A DNA stretch of 37,447 nt, taken from contig JACDNV010000019.1 of assembly GCA_017656425.1 (NCBI GenBank), positions 1 to 37,447 of the forward strand, read 5' to 3'. The notes under the pieces were generated by a model. It was not told the DNA's origin. It was given only the letters and a program-made list of their open reading frames with translations, and did not search any database. Shown here piece after piece: positions 7,673-15,575 of the stretch (the first letter of the stretch is position 1; each line of letters starts with the position of its first letter). The stretch comes from Candidatus Neomarinimicrobiota bacterium (GTDB taxonomy: Bacteria > Fidelibacterota > UBA2242 > B5-G15). The translations under genes and the position numbers were made by a program.

Positions 7673-8566
7673 TCATCTTTGTTTTTCACAAAAGTCCACC
7701 CATACTCTAATATTAAAGGGCAATATATCTTTATATTTTTCTAGAAATTCTTTAATAGTGCTTTTAGATAATGTTTCTAATGTATCACTTTCAATTGTGT
7801 ATTTATAGCCCGCTGGACTAAACAAAAAATACTTACCCTCGGATCCTTTATATTCATCTGGATCTATTTTAATATCTCCACTTTTTACCTGCACAAAAGC
7901 TTTTTCATTATTTCTATTTAACAATTCATATTCATATTTAATAGTATTATCGAGTCGTCCTCTTGAACTGGGGATTAGAACATAACCTCTTTCTAACTGT
8001 AAATAAAGTCCTGCCACGTCTTCTAAATCTTCTGTTGAAAGTAAACTAAATATATCTGGTTTATTTTTTACTTCATAGTACATAGATCCGGACTTTTCAT
8101 TGTACACGACTTTAGAAAATAAAAGTGCAGTATCATCATGTATTTGCTGCACCGTCCTTCCTCTAAAAAAACTATTTATAATTTTTCCTGCAATTCTAGT
8201 ACCAACTTTGTAGCATTCAATAGGTCTAACGTTTACTATATCTGCTTGTAGATTCTCTTCATTATCTCTATACTCCCATTCTCCTGTGATTCTTCCTAAA
8301 TAATAGACACCTTTTGTGTCCCTGAACCAGACTAAATCTCCAATTTCCATTCTGTCTAGAATCGCATTCGCGTTAATTTTCCAACCAATATCGCCATATT
8401 TCTTTTCTCCTAGTTTCTTATATTCATCTTTTGAAGCTGGTTTTTTATCTACTCTCCATCCTATACCTATTACCTTTTGGTCCAGGCATAATTTTACACT
8501 TTCATCTACATTAACATTTCCTTCCGGCCCTGTTGGTCTAATATGGATTCTCCACAATTTGGTCAT
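7673..8566 (-). CDS. Predicted Mrr-like restriction endonuclease with PUA/EVE-like N-terminal domain
   Basis: The first ~110 residues (LWRIHIRPTG, IGIGWRVDKK, EIGDLVWFRDTKGVYYLGRI) resemble the small beta-barrel PUA/EVE-like domains found fused to restriction enzymes, where they read bases or modified bases. The C-terminal part has a PD-(D/E)XK-like core: EDVAGLYLQLERGYVLIPSS, then YEYELLN and the strand FVQVKSGDIK, with the QxK variant typical of Mrr enzymes. A role in cutting foreign, possibly modified, DNA is inferred. AGGAGGAG precedes the start. It is a single-gene module between two attC-like sites. No methyltransferase is adjacent, which fits a modification-dependent (type IV) enzyme. 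Confidence 0.65.
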   Translation of the reverse strand: MTKLWRIHIRPTGPEGNVNVDESVKLCLDQKVIGIGWRVDKKPASKDEYKKLGEKKYGDIGWKINANAILDRMEIGDLVWFRDTKGVYYLGRITGEWEYRDNEENLQADIVNVRPIECYKVGTRIAGKIINSFFRGRTVQQIHDDTALLFSKVVYNEKSGSMYYEVKNKPDIFSLLSTEDLEDVAGLYLQLERGYVLIPSSRGRLDNTIKYEYELLNRNNEKAFVQVKSGDIKIDPDEYKGSEGKYFLFSPAGYKYTIESDTLETLSKSTIKEFLEKYKDILPFNIRVWVDFCEKQR

Positions 8567-8590
8567 TATTGCTCCTCCTTTCTTTATTTA

Positions 8591-8678
8591 GTTTTTACGA
8601 AAATATTTTGCGGATAAAAAATTTGCCGAAGGTAATTTAGGGAAATTTTTGATTCCCCTTTTATCTGCTGTTGTGCGA
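8591..8678 (-). other. attC-like site
   Basis: Arms GCGGATAAAA (8610-8619) and TTTTATCTGC (8659-8668) pair with one mismatch around an AT-rich centre containing GCCGAAGG. The distal core GCACAAC has one mismatch to RYYYAAC; the near core is eroded. It fills the gap between the helicase stop and the next gene. Confidence 0.5.
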
Positions 8679-8690
8679 AGTCCGGTGTGA

Positions 8691-10982
8691 TTATTTGAGT
8701 AATTCATACTTTTCTTTTTCGACCTCCACAAGAAACCTCGAGGGAAGTGTGAAAAAAGCATCCCATGAAGCCACATGCGAGGGCGTCGTTAAAAATAATT
8801 GTTCTTTAGCTCTAGTACATGCAACATAAAATAGTCGACGTTCTTCCTCTAATTCTTCTATATTTTCAATAGATCTTTCTGAGGGGAAAAGTCCATCTAA
8901 AAGATGAGGAATAAATACGCTATTCCATTCAAGGCCTTTTGCCGAATGAACAGTTGACAGAATTAAAGGTTTATCTTCGGTTTCATCAATAAGTGGGTTT
9001 GTTTGATTTTGGTATTTATTTGAAGGAGGATCTAAAGCAAAATCCGAAAGGAATCTTTCTAAATCATCATACTTGCAAGCAAGATTATAGAGCACATCGA
9101 TATCCATTAATCTTATTTCGTAATCACTTTCTATATTTTTTAAAATAGGGGAATAGTAATCTTTCAATATCTTTATCTTTTCAGGAATTGTGACTTCTTG
9201 CTTGGATGCCTGATTCAAAGCACGACCAAGTTCTTCAAGGTCAGATGAATACTTATAGTTTGCAAAACTACTGAAATCAATTTTGCCATTTAGCTTGTGA
9301 ATGTGAGATACTATCTTGCTGGCTGTGACGTTCCCAATACCAGGAATCAATTTTAAAACACGGTTCCATGAAACTGGGTCAAAAGGATTGAGGATAATCC
9401 GTAAGTAAGCAATAATATCTTTGACGTGTCGTCGTTCAGCGAAGCGAACCCCACCAAAAACTACATATGGAATATTCCTTTTTAAAAGTTCTGCTTGTAT
9501 AAAGTTACTGTGATAAGAAGCACGATAAAGGACAGCTATTTGATTCAAGGAAATCCCTCTTTCTCTAATTTCGAGTATTTTTGAAACAATGTATTCTGCT
9601 TCATCTTCTTGATTATAAAACTTTCCAACTATGGGTTTATAGCCACTTTTATTAGTTGAGAATAATCTTTTTTTATAACCAATTTTTGCATTGTTTATTA
9701 CTGAGTTAGTAAAATTTAAAATATTCTGAGTACTTCTATAGTTCTGTTCGAGCTTTATAAATTTACAGTCAGGATATGTTTCTGGGAATCTTAGTATATT
9801 TTCAAAATTTGCTCCTCGAAATGAATATATGCTTTGTGAATCATCTCCTACTACCATGATATTACGATATTTTTTAGCAATTAGATCAACTATCTCCTTC
9901 TGGATAATATTTGTATCTTGAAACTCGTCAACCATAATATACCGAAAAGTTTCCTGAACATTCCTGCGAAATTGAAGGTTATTTTTTAGAGAATCACGAA
10001 GAAATTCCATCAAATCGTCGTAATCAAAAAGATTATTAGCTTTTTTATATTCTGAATATGCCTTTTCTATTAGTTCTATATCTTTGACGAATTCAGTTAA
10101 TCCCTTGAATTCACGGTTAATTACTTCTCTTATTGTAATATTACAATTTCTAGATTTTGAGATTATTTCTTGAATTCGACTCTTTCGAGGAAAAGCCCGA
10201 TTTCTTTTTTCAAAATGCAATTCACGACGAATCAAGTCTATTACATCTGCTGAATCAACAGTATCAATAATTGTAAAATTAGGAGAAATGTCTAAAAACT
10301 TGGAGTACTTACGCAGTAAATAATTAGCAAATGAATGAAAGGTTCCACCCATTACCTTTTGGCATCGCATATCATTTAATAAGGAGGTTGTCCTTGCAAG
10401 CATTTCATTGGCGGCTTTTCTTGTAAAAGTCAAAAGAAGTATTTGTTGAGGAGGTATCCCATTTTCTAATAGAAAAGCTACACGATAAACAATAGTCCTT
10501 GTCTTTCCACTTCCTGCTCCAGCGATCACTAAAAGAGGTCCCTCAATAGTTGTTGCAGCGATATATTGCATTTCATTCAAGCTTTTTTCATAATCTATTT
10601 TGAACTTTTTCAAATGTTCTTTTTTGCTAGTAGTTTGTATAAGGTTTTTTTCAATGGACTTCGTTATATTTTGTAATCTATCGATCTTTTTCTGAACATC
10701 ACTTGTAACTTTTGGTTGGTTATATTTGTTTATGGAAATTGTTGTGATGTCCTCATTCATAGAAACTTCTTGATTATTATTAAACTCAAGCGTGAATGTT
10801 TGACGAAAATATTGAAGAAGTTTATCTGTCTCTTCTTTATCTTCTATCTTTGGTTTATTGTTGGACTCACCTTCCATTATATTAGGTTTTGAACAATTGG
10901 TTGAATTATTATGTTCTTTCTTCCTTTGCATGTAGATCAGGATAGCAATAATTGCAATAATGAATAATATCCACCCCATCAT
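8691..10982 (-). CDS. Membrane-anchored UvrD/Rep-type (SF1A) DNA helicase
   Basis: ATP-driven 3'-5' DNA helicase of the UvrD/PcrA/Rep group. Motifs in order: Q-motif region LNEMQYIAATTIEGPLLVIA, Walker A GAGSGKT (~155), LLLTFTRKAANEM, GTFHSFA, Walker B MVDEFQDTN, VVGDDSQSIYSFRGA, LEQNYRST, VHSAKGLEW and YVACTRAKEQLF. All catalytic motifs look intact and the length (763) is usual. The oddity is residues 3-20, GWILFIIAIIAILIYM, a clear transmembrane segment followed by KKEH and about 110 linker residues, so the helicase would be tethered to the inner membrane. It is alone in its module with attC-like sites on both sides, suggesting an accessory, possibly defence, helicase rather than the housekeeping repair enzyme. 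Confidence 0.9.
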   Translation of the reverse strand: MMGWILFIIAIIAILIYMQRKKEHNNSTNCSKPNIMEGESNNKPKIEDKEETDKLLQYFRQTFTLEFNNNQEVSMNEDITTISINKYNQPKVTSDVQKKIDRLQNITKSIEKNLIQTTSKKEHLKKFKIDYEKSLNEMQYIAATTIEGPLLVIAGAGSGKTRTIVYRVAFLLENGIPPQQILLLTFTRKAANEMLARTTSLLNDMRCQKVMGGTFHSFANYLLRKYSKFLDISPNFTIIDTVDSADVIDLIRRELHFEKRNRAFPRKSRIQEIISKSRNCNITIREVINREFKGLTEFVKDIELIEKAYSEYKKANNLFDYDDLMEFLRDSLKNNLQFRRNVQETFRYIMVDEFQDTNIIQKEIVDLIAKKYRNIMVVGDDSQSIYSFRGANFENILRFPETYPDCKFIKLEQNYRSTQNILNFTNSVINNAKIGYKKRLFSTNKSGYKPIVGKFYNQEDEAEYIVSKILEIRERGISLNQIAVLYRASYHSNFIQAELLKRNIPYVVFGGVRFAERRHVKDIIAYLRIILNPFDPVSWNRVLKLIPGIGNVTASKIVSHIHKLNGKIDFSSFANYKYSSDLEELGRALNQASKQEVTIPEKIKILKDYYSPILKNIESDYEIRLMDIDVLYNLACKYDDLERFLSDFALDPPSNKYQNQTNPLIDETEDKPLILSTVHSAKGLEWNSVFIPHLLDGLFPSERSIENIEELEEERRLFYVACTRAKEQLFLTTPSHVASWDAFFTLPSRFLVEVEKEKYELLK

Positions 10983-11026
10983 TCAAGCACTTTCTTTTTT
11001 TACCTTTCTATTTTTTGTCGCATTTC

Positions 11027-11114
11027 GCTTAACGTTCCCAGCGTATCTGAAGTTCCCCGATGGGGAATTTGGGTGGAGGTGCAAAGCACCGAAGCCAGAT
11101 ACGCTGTGTTATAC
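11027..11114 (-). other. attC-like site (textbook architecture)
   Basis: GCTTAAC (11027-11033) and GTTATAC (11108-11114) bound a perfect 11-bp inverted repeat, CAGCGTATCTG (11039-11049) and CAGATACGCTG (11096-11106). Two inner hairpins lie at TTCCCCGATGGGGAA and GGTGCAAAGCACC. On the coding strand it ends in GTTAAGC, a perfect GTTRRRY. It starts 20 bp after the restriction enzyme stop. Confidence 0.75.
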
Positions 11115-11133
11115 GCCGTGTCGCTCATTTTTA

Positions 11134-11676
11134 TCATACATCTATGAATATTACTTTTATAGGAACGCTAGGAAAGTTTCTCTGAAGTCGCTCAATATCG
11201 TAAACAAGTTGTTCACCATAAGAGACCCCTGTGGACATTTCTTTGTGAAGATAATAACATGGAACTATCTCAATACCAACATCTGCCTGATTTTTATTGT
11301 AAAAGTATTGGAATTTAGCAAGATCATAGAACATAAAAGCATACTTACCAAACTGCACTTCAACCAAGACTCTTTCCTTTAAGAAGTCTATCTGTTTAAA
11401 TGCCTTTATCTTGTGTTTCGTATCGTAAGAGTCTATTTCATAAAAATCTTTTAGTTCTTTATAACCCCGTTTGTAAAATTCCTCTTTGAATGCTTTATTC
11501 ATGTCTTTAGGTGAATACAATAATTTTCCCATTTTTGTTTTCTCTTTACTTATTTTGGTTCTACCTGTAATTTTAACAGAATCTATGATTTCATCTATTT
11601 CTTGCTCTATATGAGGATATCTTACTTTTAATATCTCTAAGCCTCCAAGATGAGAATATTCAAAGACTTTTTTCAT
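11134..11676 (-). CDS. Type II restriction endonuclease, BglII/BstYI-like
   Basis: Starting at the ATG with a GGAAGGTG site (11676) gives 180 residues. The core has an acidic residue in KQIDFLKERV and the strand VLVEVQFGKYAFMFYDLAKF, matching the D...E-x-Q active site of the BglII/BstYI group, in which Gln replaces the usual Lys of PD-(D/E)XK nucleases. Such enzymes cut sites with a GATC core (RGATCY or AGATCT); the exact site here is not readable. It overlaps the preceding methyltransferase by 17 bp in the same direction, the usual arrangement of a restriction-modification pair carried as one module. Expression after the methylase by translational coupling would favour protection before cutting. 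Confidence 0.75.
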   Translation of the reverse strand: MKKVFEYSHLGGLEILKVRYPHIEQEIDEIIDSVKITGRTKISKEKTKMGKLLYSPKDMNKAFKEEFYKRGYKELKDFYEIDSYDTKHKIKAFKQIDFLKERVLVEVQFGKYAFMFYDLAKFQYFYNKNQADVGIEIVPCYYLHKEMSTGVSYGEQLVYDIERLQRNFPSVPIKVIFIDV

Positions 11677-12604
11677 TTTTTTCACCTTCCAAATAATCAA
11701 AAAGACCCGCTTCTATTTCCATTCTAAGATGTTTTGGTTTATAAATTGGTTTGCCCATAGGTCTTAGTTTTAATTTACCTCTAAGAAGTAACTCAATCCT
11801 CTGTTTTGCGATTTTTATATATTCTTCAATTATATCCGCACCAGCAGCCTTTCTGCCATGTAAGATAGCAGCTATCGCTGTTGAACCGACACCAATAAAT
11901 GGATCGATCACCCAATCACCTGGATTCGTAAGAGCAAGAACAAGTCTTTCAATTAACTCTACAGGAAATTGACATGGATGAATAGTTTTTTCCGGGTGAT
12001 TAGATTTTACATTTGGGATTTCCCATACATCAGTAGGATTCTTACCAAGAGGATGACAAGATAATTCTCCCTTTTTGGGTCCTTTAAAGTATTTCTTAGT
12101 GGGATATTTTTGAGGAACTCTAACGGCATCAAGGTTGAAAATGTAGTTTTCAGACTTTGTAAACCAAAGTATAACTTCATATCTGCCAGAAAATCTTTTT
12201 CGGGCATGTAAACCGTGTCCAAAATGCCAAATTATTCTGTTTCTTAACTTAAGACCAAACTTGTCAAAAATAGGATAGAGAAGAATATCCAGTGGGATAA
12301 TAGACCCGTTATCAACATAATTGCCTATTTGCCAACATATACTTCCATTGTCTTTTGTAATTCTAATAGACTCTTTAATAACCTTCTCTTGTTGTTCTAT
12401 ATACTCCTGAAGGTTAATTTTTTTCTCATAAGGTTTCCCTATGTTATAAGGGGGTGAAGTAACAATAAGACCCGCAGTTTTGTTAGGAATTTGTTTGAGG
12501 AGATCCAAAGTATCCCCTAAGTATAAAACTACATCAGCATCTATGTCGAACTTCTTGGTTATTTTCAACTTTTTATCCCACCACATTAGTGTTGATCCTT
12601 TCAT
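11660..12604 (-). CDS. DNA methyltransferase (beta class, probably N4-cytosine) of the restriction-modification pair
   Basis: Motif IV is TSPPYN (near residue 50) and comes before motif I DPFIGVGSTAIAA (near 235), the permuted order of beta-class enzymes. S-PPY is typical of N4-cytosine methylases. Target-recognition sequence lies between them (RKRFSGRYEVILWFTKSE onward). The ATG at 12604 has GAAAGG seven bases upstream; the longer frame begins with a TTG. It modifies the host sites so that the overlapping BglII-like nuclease spares them. The two genes form one module bounded by attC-like sites at 11027 and 12630. Confidence 0.85.
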   Translation of the reverse strand: MKGSTLMWWDKKLKITKKFDIDADVVLYLGDTLDLLKQIPNKTAGLIVTSPPYNIGKPYEKKINLQEYIEQQEKVIKESIRITKDNGSICWQIGNYVDNGSIIPLDILLYPIFDKFGLKLRNRIIWHFGHGLHARKRFSGRYEVILWFTKSENYIFNLDAVRVPQKYPTKKYFKGPKKGELSCHPLGKNPTDVWEIPNVKSNHPEKTIHPCQFPVELIERLVLALTNPGDWVIDPFIGVGSTAIAAILHGRKAAGADIIEEYIKIAKQRIELLLRGKLKLRPMGKPIYKPKHLRMEIEAGLFDYLEGEKNEKSL

Positions 12605-12629
12605 TTTTTTGCCTTTCAAACGGCATGGC

Positions 12630-12697
12630 GTATAACCTCCTGTTAAGTGACCAGAAGGGCAAGGTGCGAAGCACCGCAGAGTGCCCGCCGTCGCTGT
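12630..12697 (-). other. attC-like site, degenerate
   Basis: The coding strand ends in GTTATAC (12630-12636) just before the methyltransferase start. Arms GGGCA (12657-12661) and TGCCC (12682-12686) enclose an exact GGTGC-GAA-GCACC hairpin. A second core-like GTTAAGT lies at 12642-12648. The 13-mer TGCCCGCCGTCGC (12682-12694) recurs inverted at 15435-15447. Confidence 0.45.
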
Positions 12698-12705
12698 AAA
12701 TTCTA

Positions 12706-13341
12706 TTAAACTTTATTCGTATTTCCACTGTAATCCACTTCCCAAATTTCTGGAGAACTTGAAATTTGATTTAATGACCTTATTTGAGAAATAACTGAAT
12801 TTGGTATATTATTAAATTGTCTAGCAAGGGATAAAAGTATAGGCTTTATATTAAATCTTCTACCACCGAGAATATGTCCGCCTATATCCTCTCTTGCCCA
12901 ATTTATATAATATTCCAACTGCATAGGAGCAAAATTTACACCTATTCCAGATTTTGGGTGTTTAAGTTCTATTATTCTATAAATATATTCTGTTTCATCT
13001 AATTTTTCTATTGTTAGAAGATCTATTTTTTGCATTCCAGACCCTGCGAAAACTTCATTTCCTATCCATACTATATTTCTTCCAAAAATCTGTGGTAAAA
13101 ACTTGTTATTTCCTATACTTAAATTCTGTAAAATATACGCTTGTAAGTGTGTCTCTGAATTCTTAACATCATTCAAAGATACTTGAATTGGTGTCCCTAT
13201 ATTATGGGTACTTGTTTGCTGCCCCTGATTTATTTCGTATCTTGTAATATCAAATGTAAAATGCTGTCCTGATAAGTGTTGTCCATTATTTTCATCTTTT
13301 ATTAGAGAAATTAGTCTTTCTACTTCCCACGGAAAAAGCAT
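12706..13341 (-). CDS. Predicted PD-(D/E)XK nuclease of a four-gene module
   Basis: 211 residues. The core reads ETHLQAYILQNL (alpha-helix Glu), GMQKIDLLTIEK (Asp strand) and YRIIELKHPKSG (ELK), the E...D...ExK order seen in NucS-like and other restriction-type nucleases. It is followed by a helix MQLEYYINWARED. A DNA-cutting role is inferred. It is the last gene of an operon with overlaps: 22 bp with the preceding small gene, with GAGGG before its ATG. An attC-like site follows its stop within 10 bp. The family is not named more precisely. Confidence 0.65.
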   Translation of the reverse strand: MLFPWEVERLISLIKDENNGQHLSGQHFTFDITRYEINQGQQTSTHNIGTPIQVSLNDVKNSETHLQAYILQNLSIGNNKFLPQIFGRNIVWIGNEVFAGSGMQKIDLLTIEKLDETEYIYRIIELKHPKSGIGVNFAPMQLEYYINWAREDIGGHILGGRRFNIKPILLSLARQFNNIPNSVISQIRSLNQISSSPEIWEVDYSGNTNKV

Positions 13342-13640
13342 TGTATTCCCTCGTTTTGCCTTTTTTCTAGTTTATTTCTATAAAAACAAATAATTTCTTG
13401 CCCAGAGCCCAATTCCCCAAAAAAAGTGCAATCCATACAATCATCAAAACTAATTCCTTCTACTTTTTCACCATATTCGTCGAATCCTTTATATTTTTTA
13501 AATTTCTTTTCAATTGGACAGTTAATGACTATTGCAGGAATACCAAAACCGTCTGAGAGCTCATGTCCAAAGTCTATTTCTGTTTCAAATTCGTTTATCT
13601 TTTTATGCAAAACTACTCTATGAGGTTGCACTTTTCTCAT
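13320..13640 (-). CDS. Small cysteine-containing protein of the nuclease module (106 aa)
   Basis: The protein has two close cysteines in FDDCMDCTFFGELGSGQEI plus others at CPIEKK and CFYRN, which could bind a metal, though the spacing is not a standard zinc finger. No known family is recognised. The ATGA overlap with the upstream nuclease and the 22-bp overlap with the downstream one put it firmly in the same operon, so it is likely a subunit or regulator of that system. An AAAGGTTGG site precedes its ATG. Confidence 0.6.
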   Translation of the reverse strand: MRKVQPHRVVLHKKINEFETEIDFGHELSDGFGIPAIVINCPIEKKFKKYKGFDEYGEKVEGISFDDCMDCTFFGELGSGQEIICFYRNKLEKRQNEGIQCFFRGK

Positions 13641-14677
13641 ATTTCCAACCTTTCAAATTTTATATTGTTATCTATGACTTTATATTTGTAGCACTCAATT
13701 CCTTTATTTGAAAAATCACTATTTTTAGCTTTCATTATTGCACTTTTTTTAAAATCAAACGCTATTAATATAGGTTGAACCATCTCAACTTCTCCACCGG
13801 CCAATCTACCTGCAACCCATTTTGAATATTCAATAACTTGGGAAATATCTTTTGCTTCTGCTTTGTCTTTTTTAAGCTCGACAACAGTATATCTGTAACG
13901 CAAGGGATAGCCTGTGTATTTAGCATTTTTATGATAAAATAGTATATCTATATTTTTTCGTGTTACATGATAAGGAACATTGTTTGCAAACCATTCTATA
14001 TCTTCCACTGGGCCGAATATTTTTCTTATATCATTATGGTTAGGATTATCAATATTAGCTATCATCCAACCTCTTAGTATATCTTCTAATAGTACTTTAC
14101 CATTTTTGCTTAACTTATCTATTGGTAAAATTACTCCCTTTGTAGTTTTATTTGGATAACTTTTCATAGATTTTAGTTTATTGATAGCATTCCCATTCAA
14201 CTTTACAAGAAGTTCCACCAGTACTTGCGCTGTTTCAGGATTAATCGTGTTTATCCCTCTTGCTCCCTGAATTTTTCTATAAAACCATCCCCAACATTTG
14301 GATTCATATTCTCTTGACGAAAAAAGTAAATCTTCTGGAACGGATAATGGAAAGTAATTAATACATTCTACTTTCAATCTTAATGGCCATGTTGAGTCAA
14401 CGCAACCAATAGGAGTAGGATCAAAAAACGGTTTGCTAATGATTTTATATATTCCGTGAAAACCTACTTGTCGCTCATAAAAAAATACTATATCACCAAT
14501 TCTTGTACCTAAAATATCTGCAATCATTCCAAAATAAGGCTTTTTACCGTTTTTTAGATTTTCTTTAATGACATCTTCATATCTAGATGGAATTCCTTTA
14601 ACTCCAACTCCCCAGAATCCATTATCTCTCACTACTGGGAATGTTCTACTATCTGTGATGAGGATATGCGCTCTCAT
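13637..14677 (-). CDS. EVE/PUA-like domain fused to a PD-(D/E)XK nuclease
   Basis: Residues 1-130 (MRAHILITDSRTFPVVRDNG, GTRIGDIVFFYERQVGFHGI, YKIISKPFFD) look like an EVE/PUA-like beta barrel, a fold that recognises modified bases. The C-terminal third has RKNIDILFYHKN, then YTVVELKKDKAEAKD and a helix ISQVIEYSKWVAGR, giving a D...ELK nuclease core. Known fusions of this sort are modification-dependent restriction enzymes; that function is inferred here. It overlaps the upstream methyltransferase-like gene and the downstream small gene by ATGA junctions, so all four genes are translated as one unit. Confidence 0.7.
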   Translation of the reverse strand: MRAHILITDSRTFPVVRDNGFWGVGVKGIPSRYEDVIKENLKNGKKPYFGMIADILGTRIGDIVFFYERQVGFHGIYKIISKPFFDPTPIGCVDSTWPLRLKVECINYFPLSVPEDLLFSSREYESKCWGWFYRKIQGARGINTINPETAQVLVELLVKLNGNAINKLKSMKSYPNKTTKGVILPIDKLSKNGKVLLEDILRGWMIANIDNPNHNDIRKIFGPVEDIEWFANNVPYHVTRKNIDILFYHKNAKYTGYPLRYRYTVVELKKDKAEAKDISQVIEYSKWVAGRLAGGEVEMVQPILIAFDFKKSAIMKAKNSDFSNKGIECYKYKVIDNNIKFERLEI

Positions 14678-15381
14678 ATTCCTCTCATTTCAATATTTGT
14701 AATAATATCCACATTAAATTTATTTGGTTCTTTTTCTATTAATTGTTTTGCTTTCCCAACTACTTCAGGATTTATTTCAAAACCAATTCCATTTCTACCT
14801 AATCTCCTACATTCAATCAATGTTGTTCCACTTCCAACAAAAGGATCCAGAACCCAATCACCTTTTTTAGTATATCTTGACATCAATTGATGAGGGATTT
14901 GTGGAATGAAATTACCCCAATACCAAGCGAGATGAGCACCAGAAGAATCTCTTTTATCAAATAGCCATAAGCTATCTGTAATTATTTCTTCATATTCTTT
15001 CCATCTACTCAGATTTATATCATTTATTTTGTTTGTTTTAACTTCTACCAAAGCTTTCTTTAACCTTCTTAAATAATACTTGGCTCTTTCTAAAGTTAAA
15101 GTTTCCTCTATCTGGGTTAATTCATCTATTATGTAATCATATTTAATCTCAATTGTATCACCGTTCTTATCAATATTTAAAATACCAATTTTATCGTTGT
15201 TTGTCGAATAAATATTAGTTTTTAATTGCCTTAACTTTAATTTCAGTTCTTGAAGGCTCTGGATTTTAAGTAAATCATCTAAAACTTCTAATATTTTTGA
15301 TTTATTGATTATAATTTTTCGATTTTTAAATTTACTCTCATTATCGAATAGTGTTTTTTGAATTGATTTTTCATTCTTCAT
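14674..15381 (-). CDS. Truncated DNA methyltransferase-like protein lacking the catalytic PPY motif
   Basis: Residues 115-220 match the SAM-binding half of a known methyltransferase type: RWKEYEEIITDSLWLF, DSSGAHLAWYWGNF, IPQIPHQLMSRYTKKGDWVL and motif I DPFVGSGTT, then RRLGRNGIGFEINPEVV. In full-length relatives the catalytic HPPY or SPPY segment comes after this, followed by about 150 more residues. Here the protein stops at FNVDIITNIEMRGI and no PPY occurs anywhere. The stop overlaps the next gene's ATG, so the short form is built into the operon rather than an obvious recent frameshift. It may bind SAM or DNA without methylating. The N-terminal ~110 residues are helical and unrecognised. 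A GGAGAG site precedes the ATG. Confidence 0.75.
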   Translation of the reverse strand: MKNEKSIQKTLFDNESKFKNRKIIINKSKILEVLDDLLKIQSLQELKLKLRQLKTNIYSTNNDKIGILNIDKNGDTIEIKYDYIIDELTQIEETLTLERAKYYLRRLKKALVEVKTNKINDINLSRWKEYEEIITDSLWLFDKRDSSGAHLAWYWGNFIPQIPHQLMSRYTKKGDWVLDPFVGSGTTLIECRRLGRNGIGFEINPEVVGKAKQLIEKEPNKFNVDIITNIEMRGI

Positions 15382-15451
15382 TTTAATCTCTCCATAAAAC
15401 TATTGAAATTTCTCTTTTTATAAATCTTTCCAAGGCGACGGCGGGCATTTC

Positions 15452-15528
15452 ACTTAACTGTTCACGTTTTTTCAAAGTTCCGAAGGCATTTGGATGAGCG
15501 TAGCGAAACCGCAAACACGTTGTCAGGC
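15452..15528 (-). other. attC-like site
   Basis: The coding strand runs GCCTGAC (one mismatch to RYYYAAC) to GTTAAGT (perfect GTTRRRY) with partially paired arms ACAACGTGTTT and AACGTGAACAG, and the central TTTCGCTACGCTCATCC sequence. It separates the lipoprotein module from the nuclease operon. Confidence 0.6.
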
Positions 15529-15575
15529 GAGGTCGCCGCTTTCCTGATTATCTTTGCCATCACCCAATTCCGTTA

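Noticed and set aside
8588-8776. Minus-strand 62-codon frame across the helicase end and attC-like site
   Set aside because: It overlaps the helicase C-terminus in another frame and runs through the palindrome; it is a shadow.
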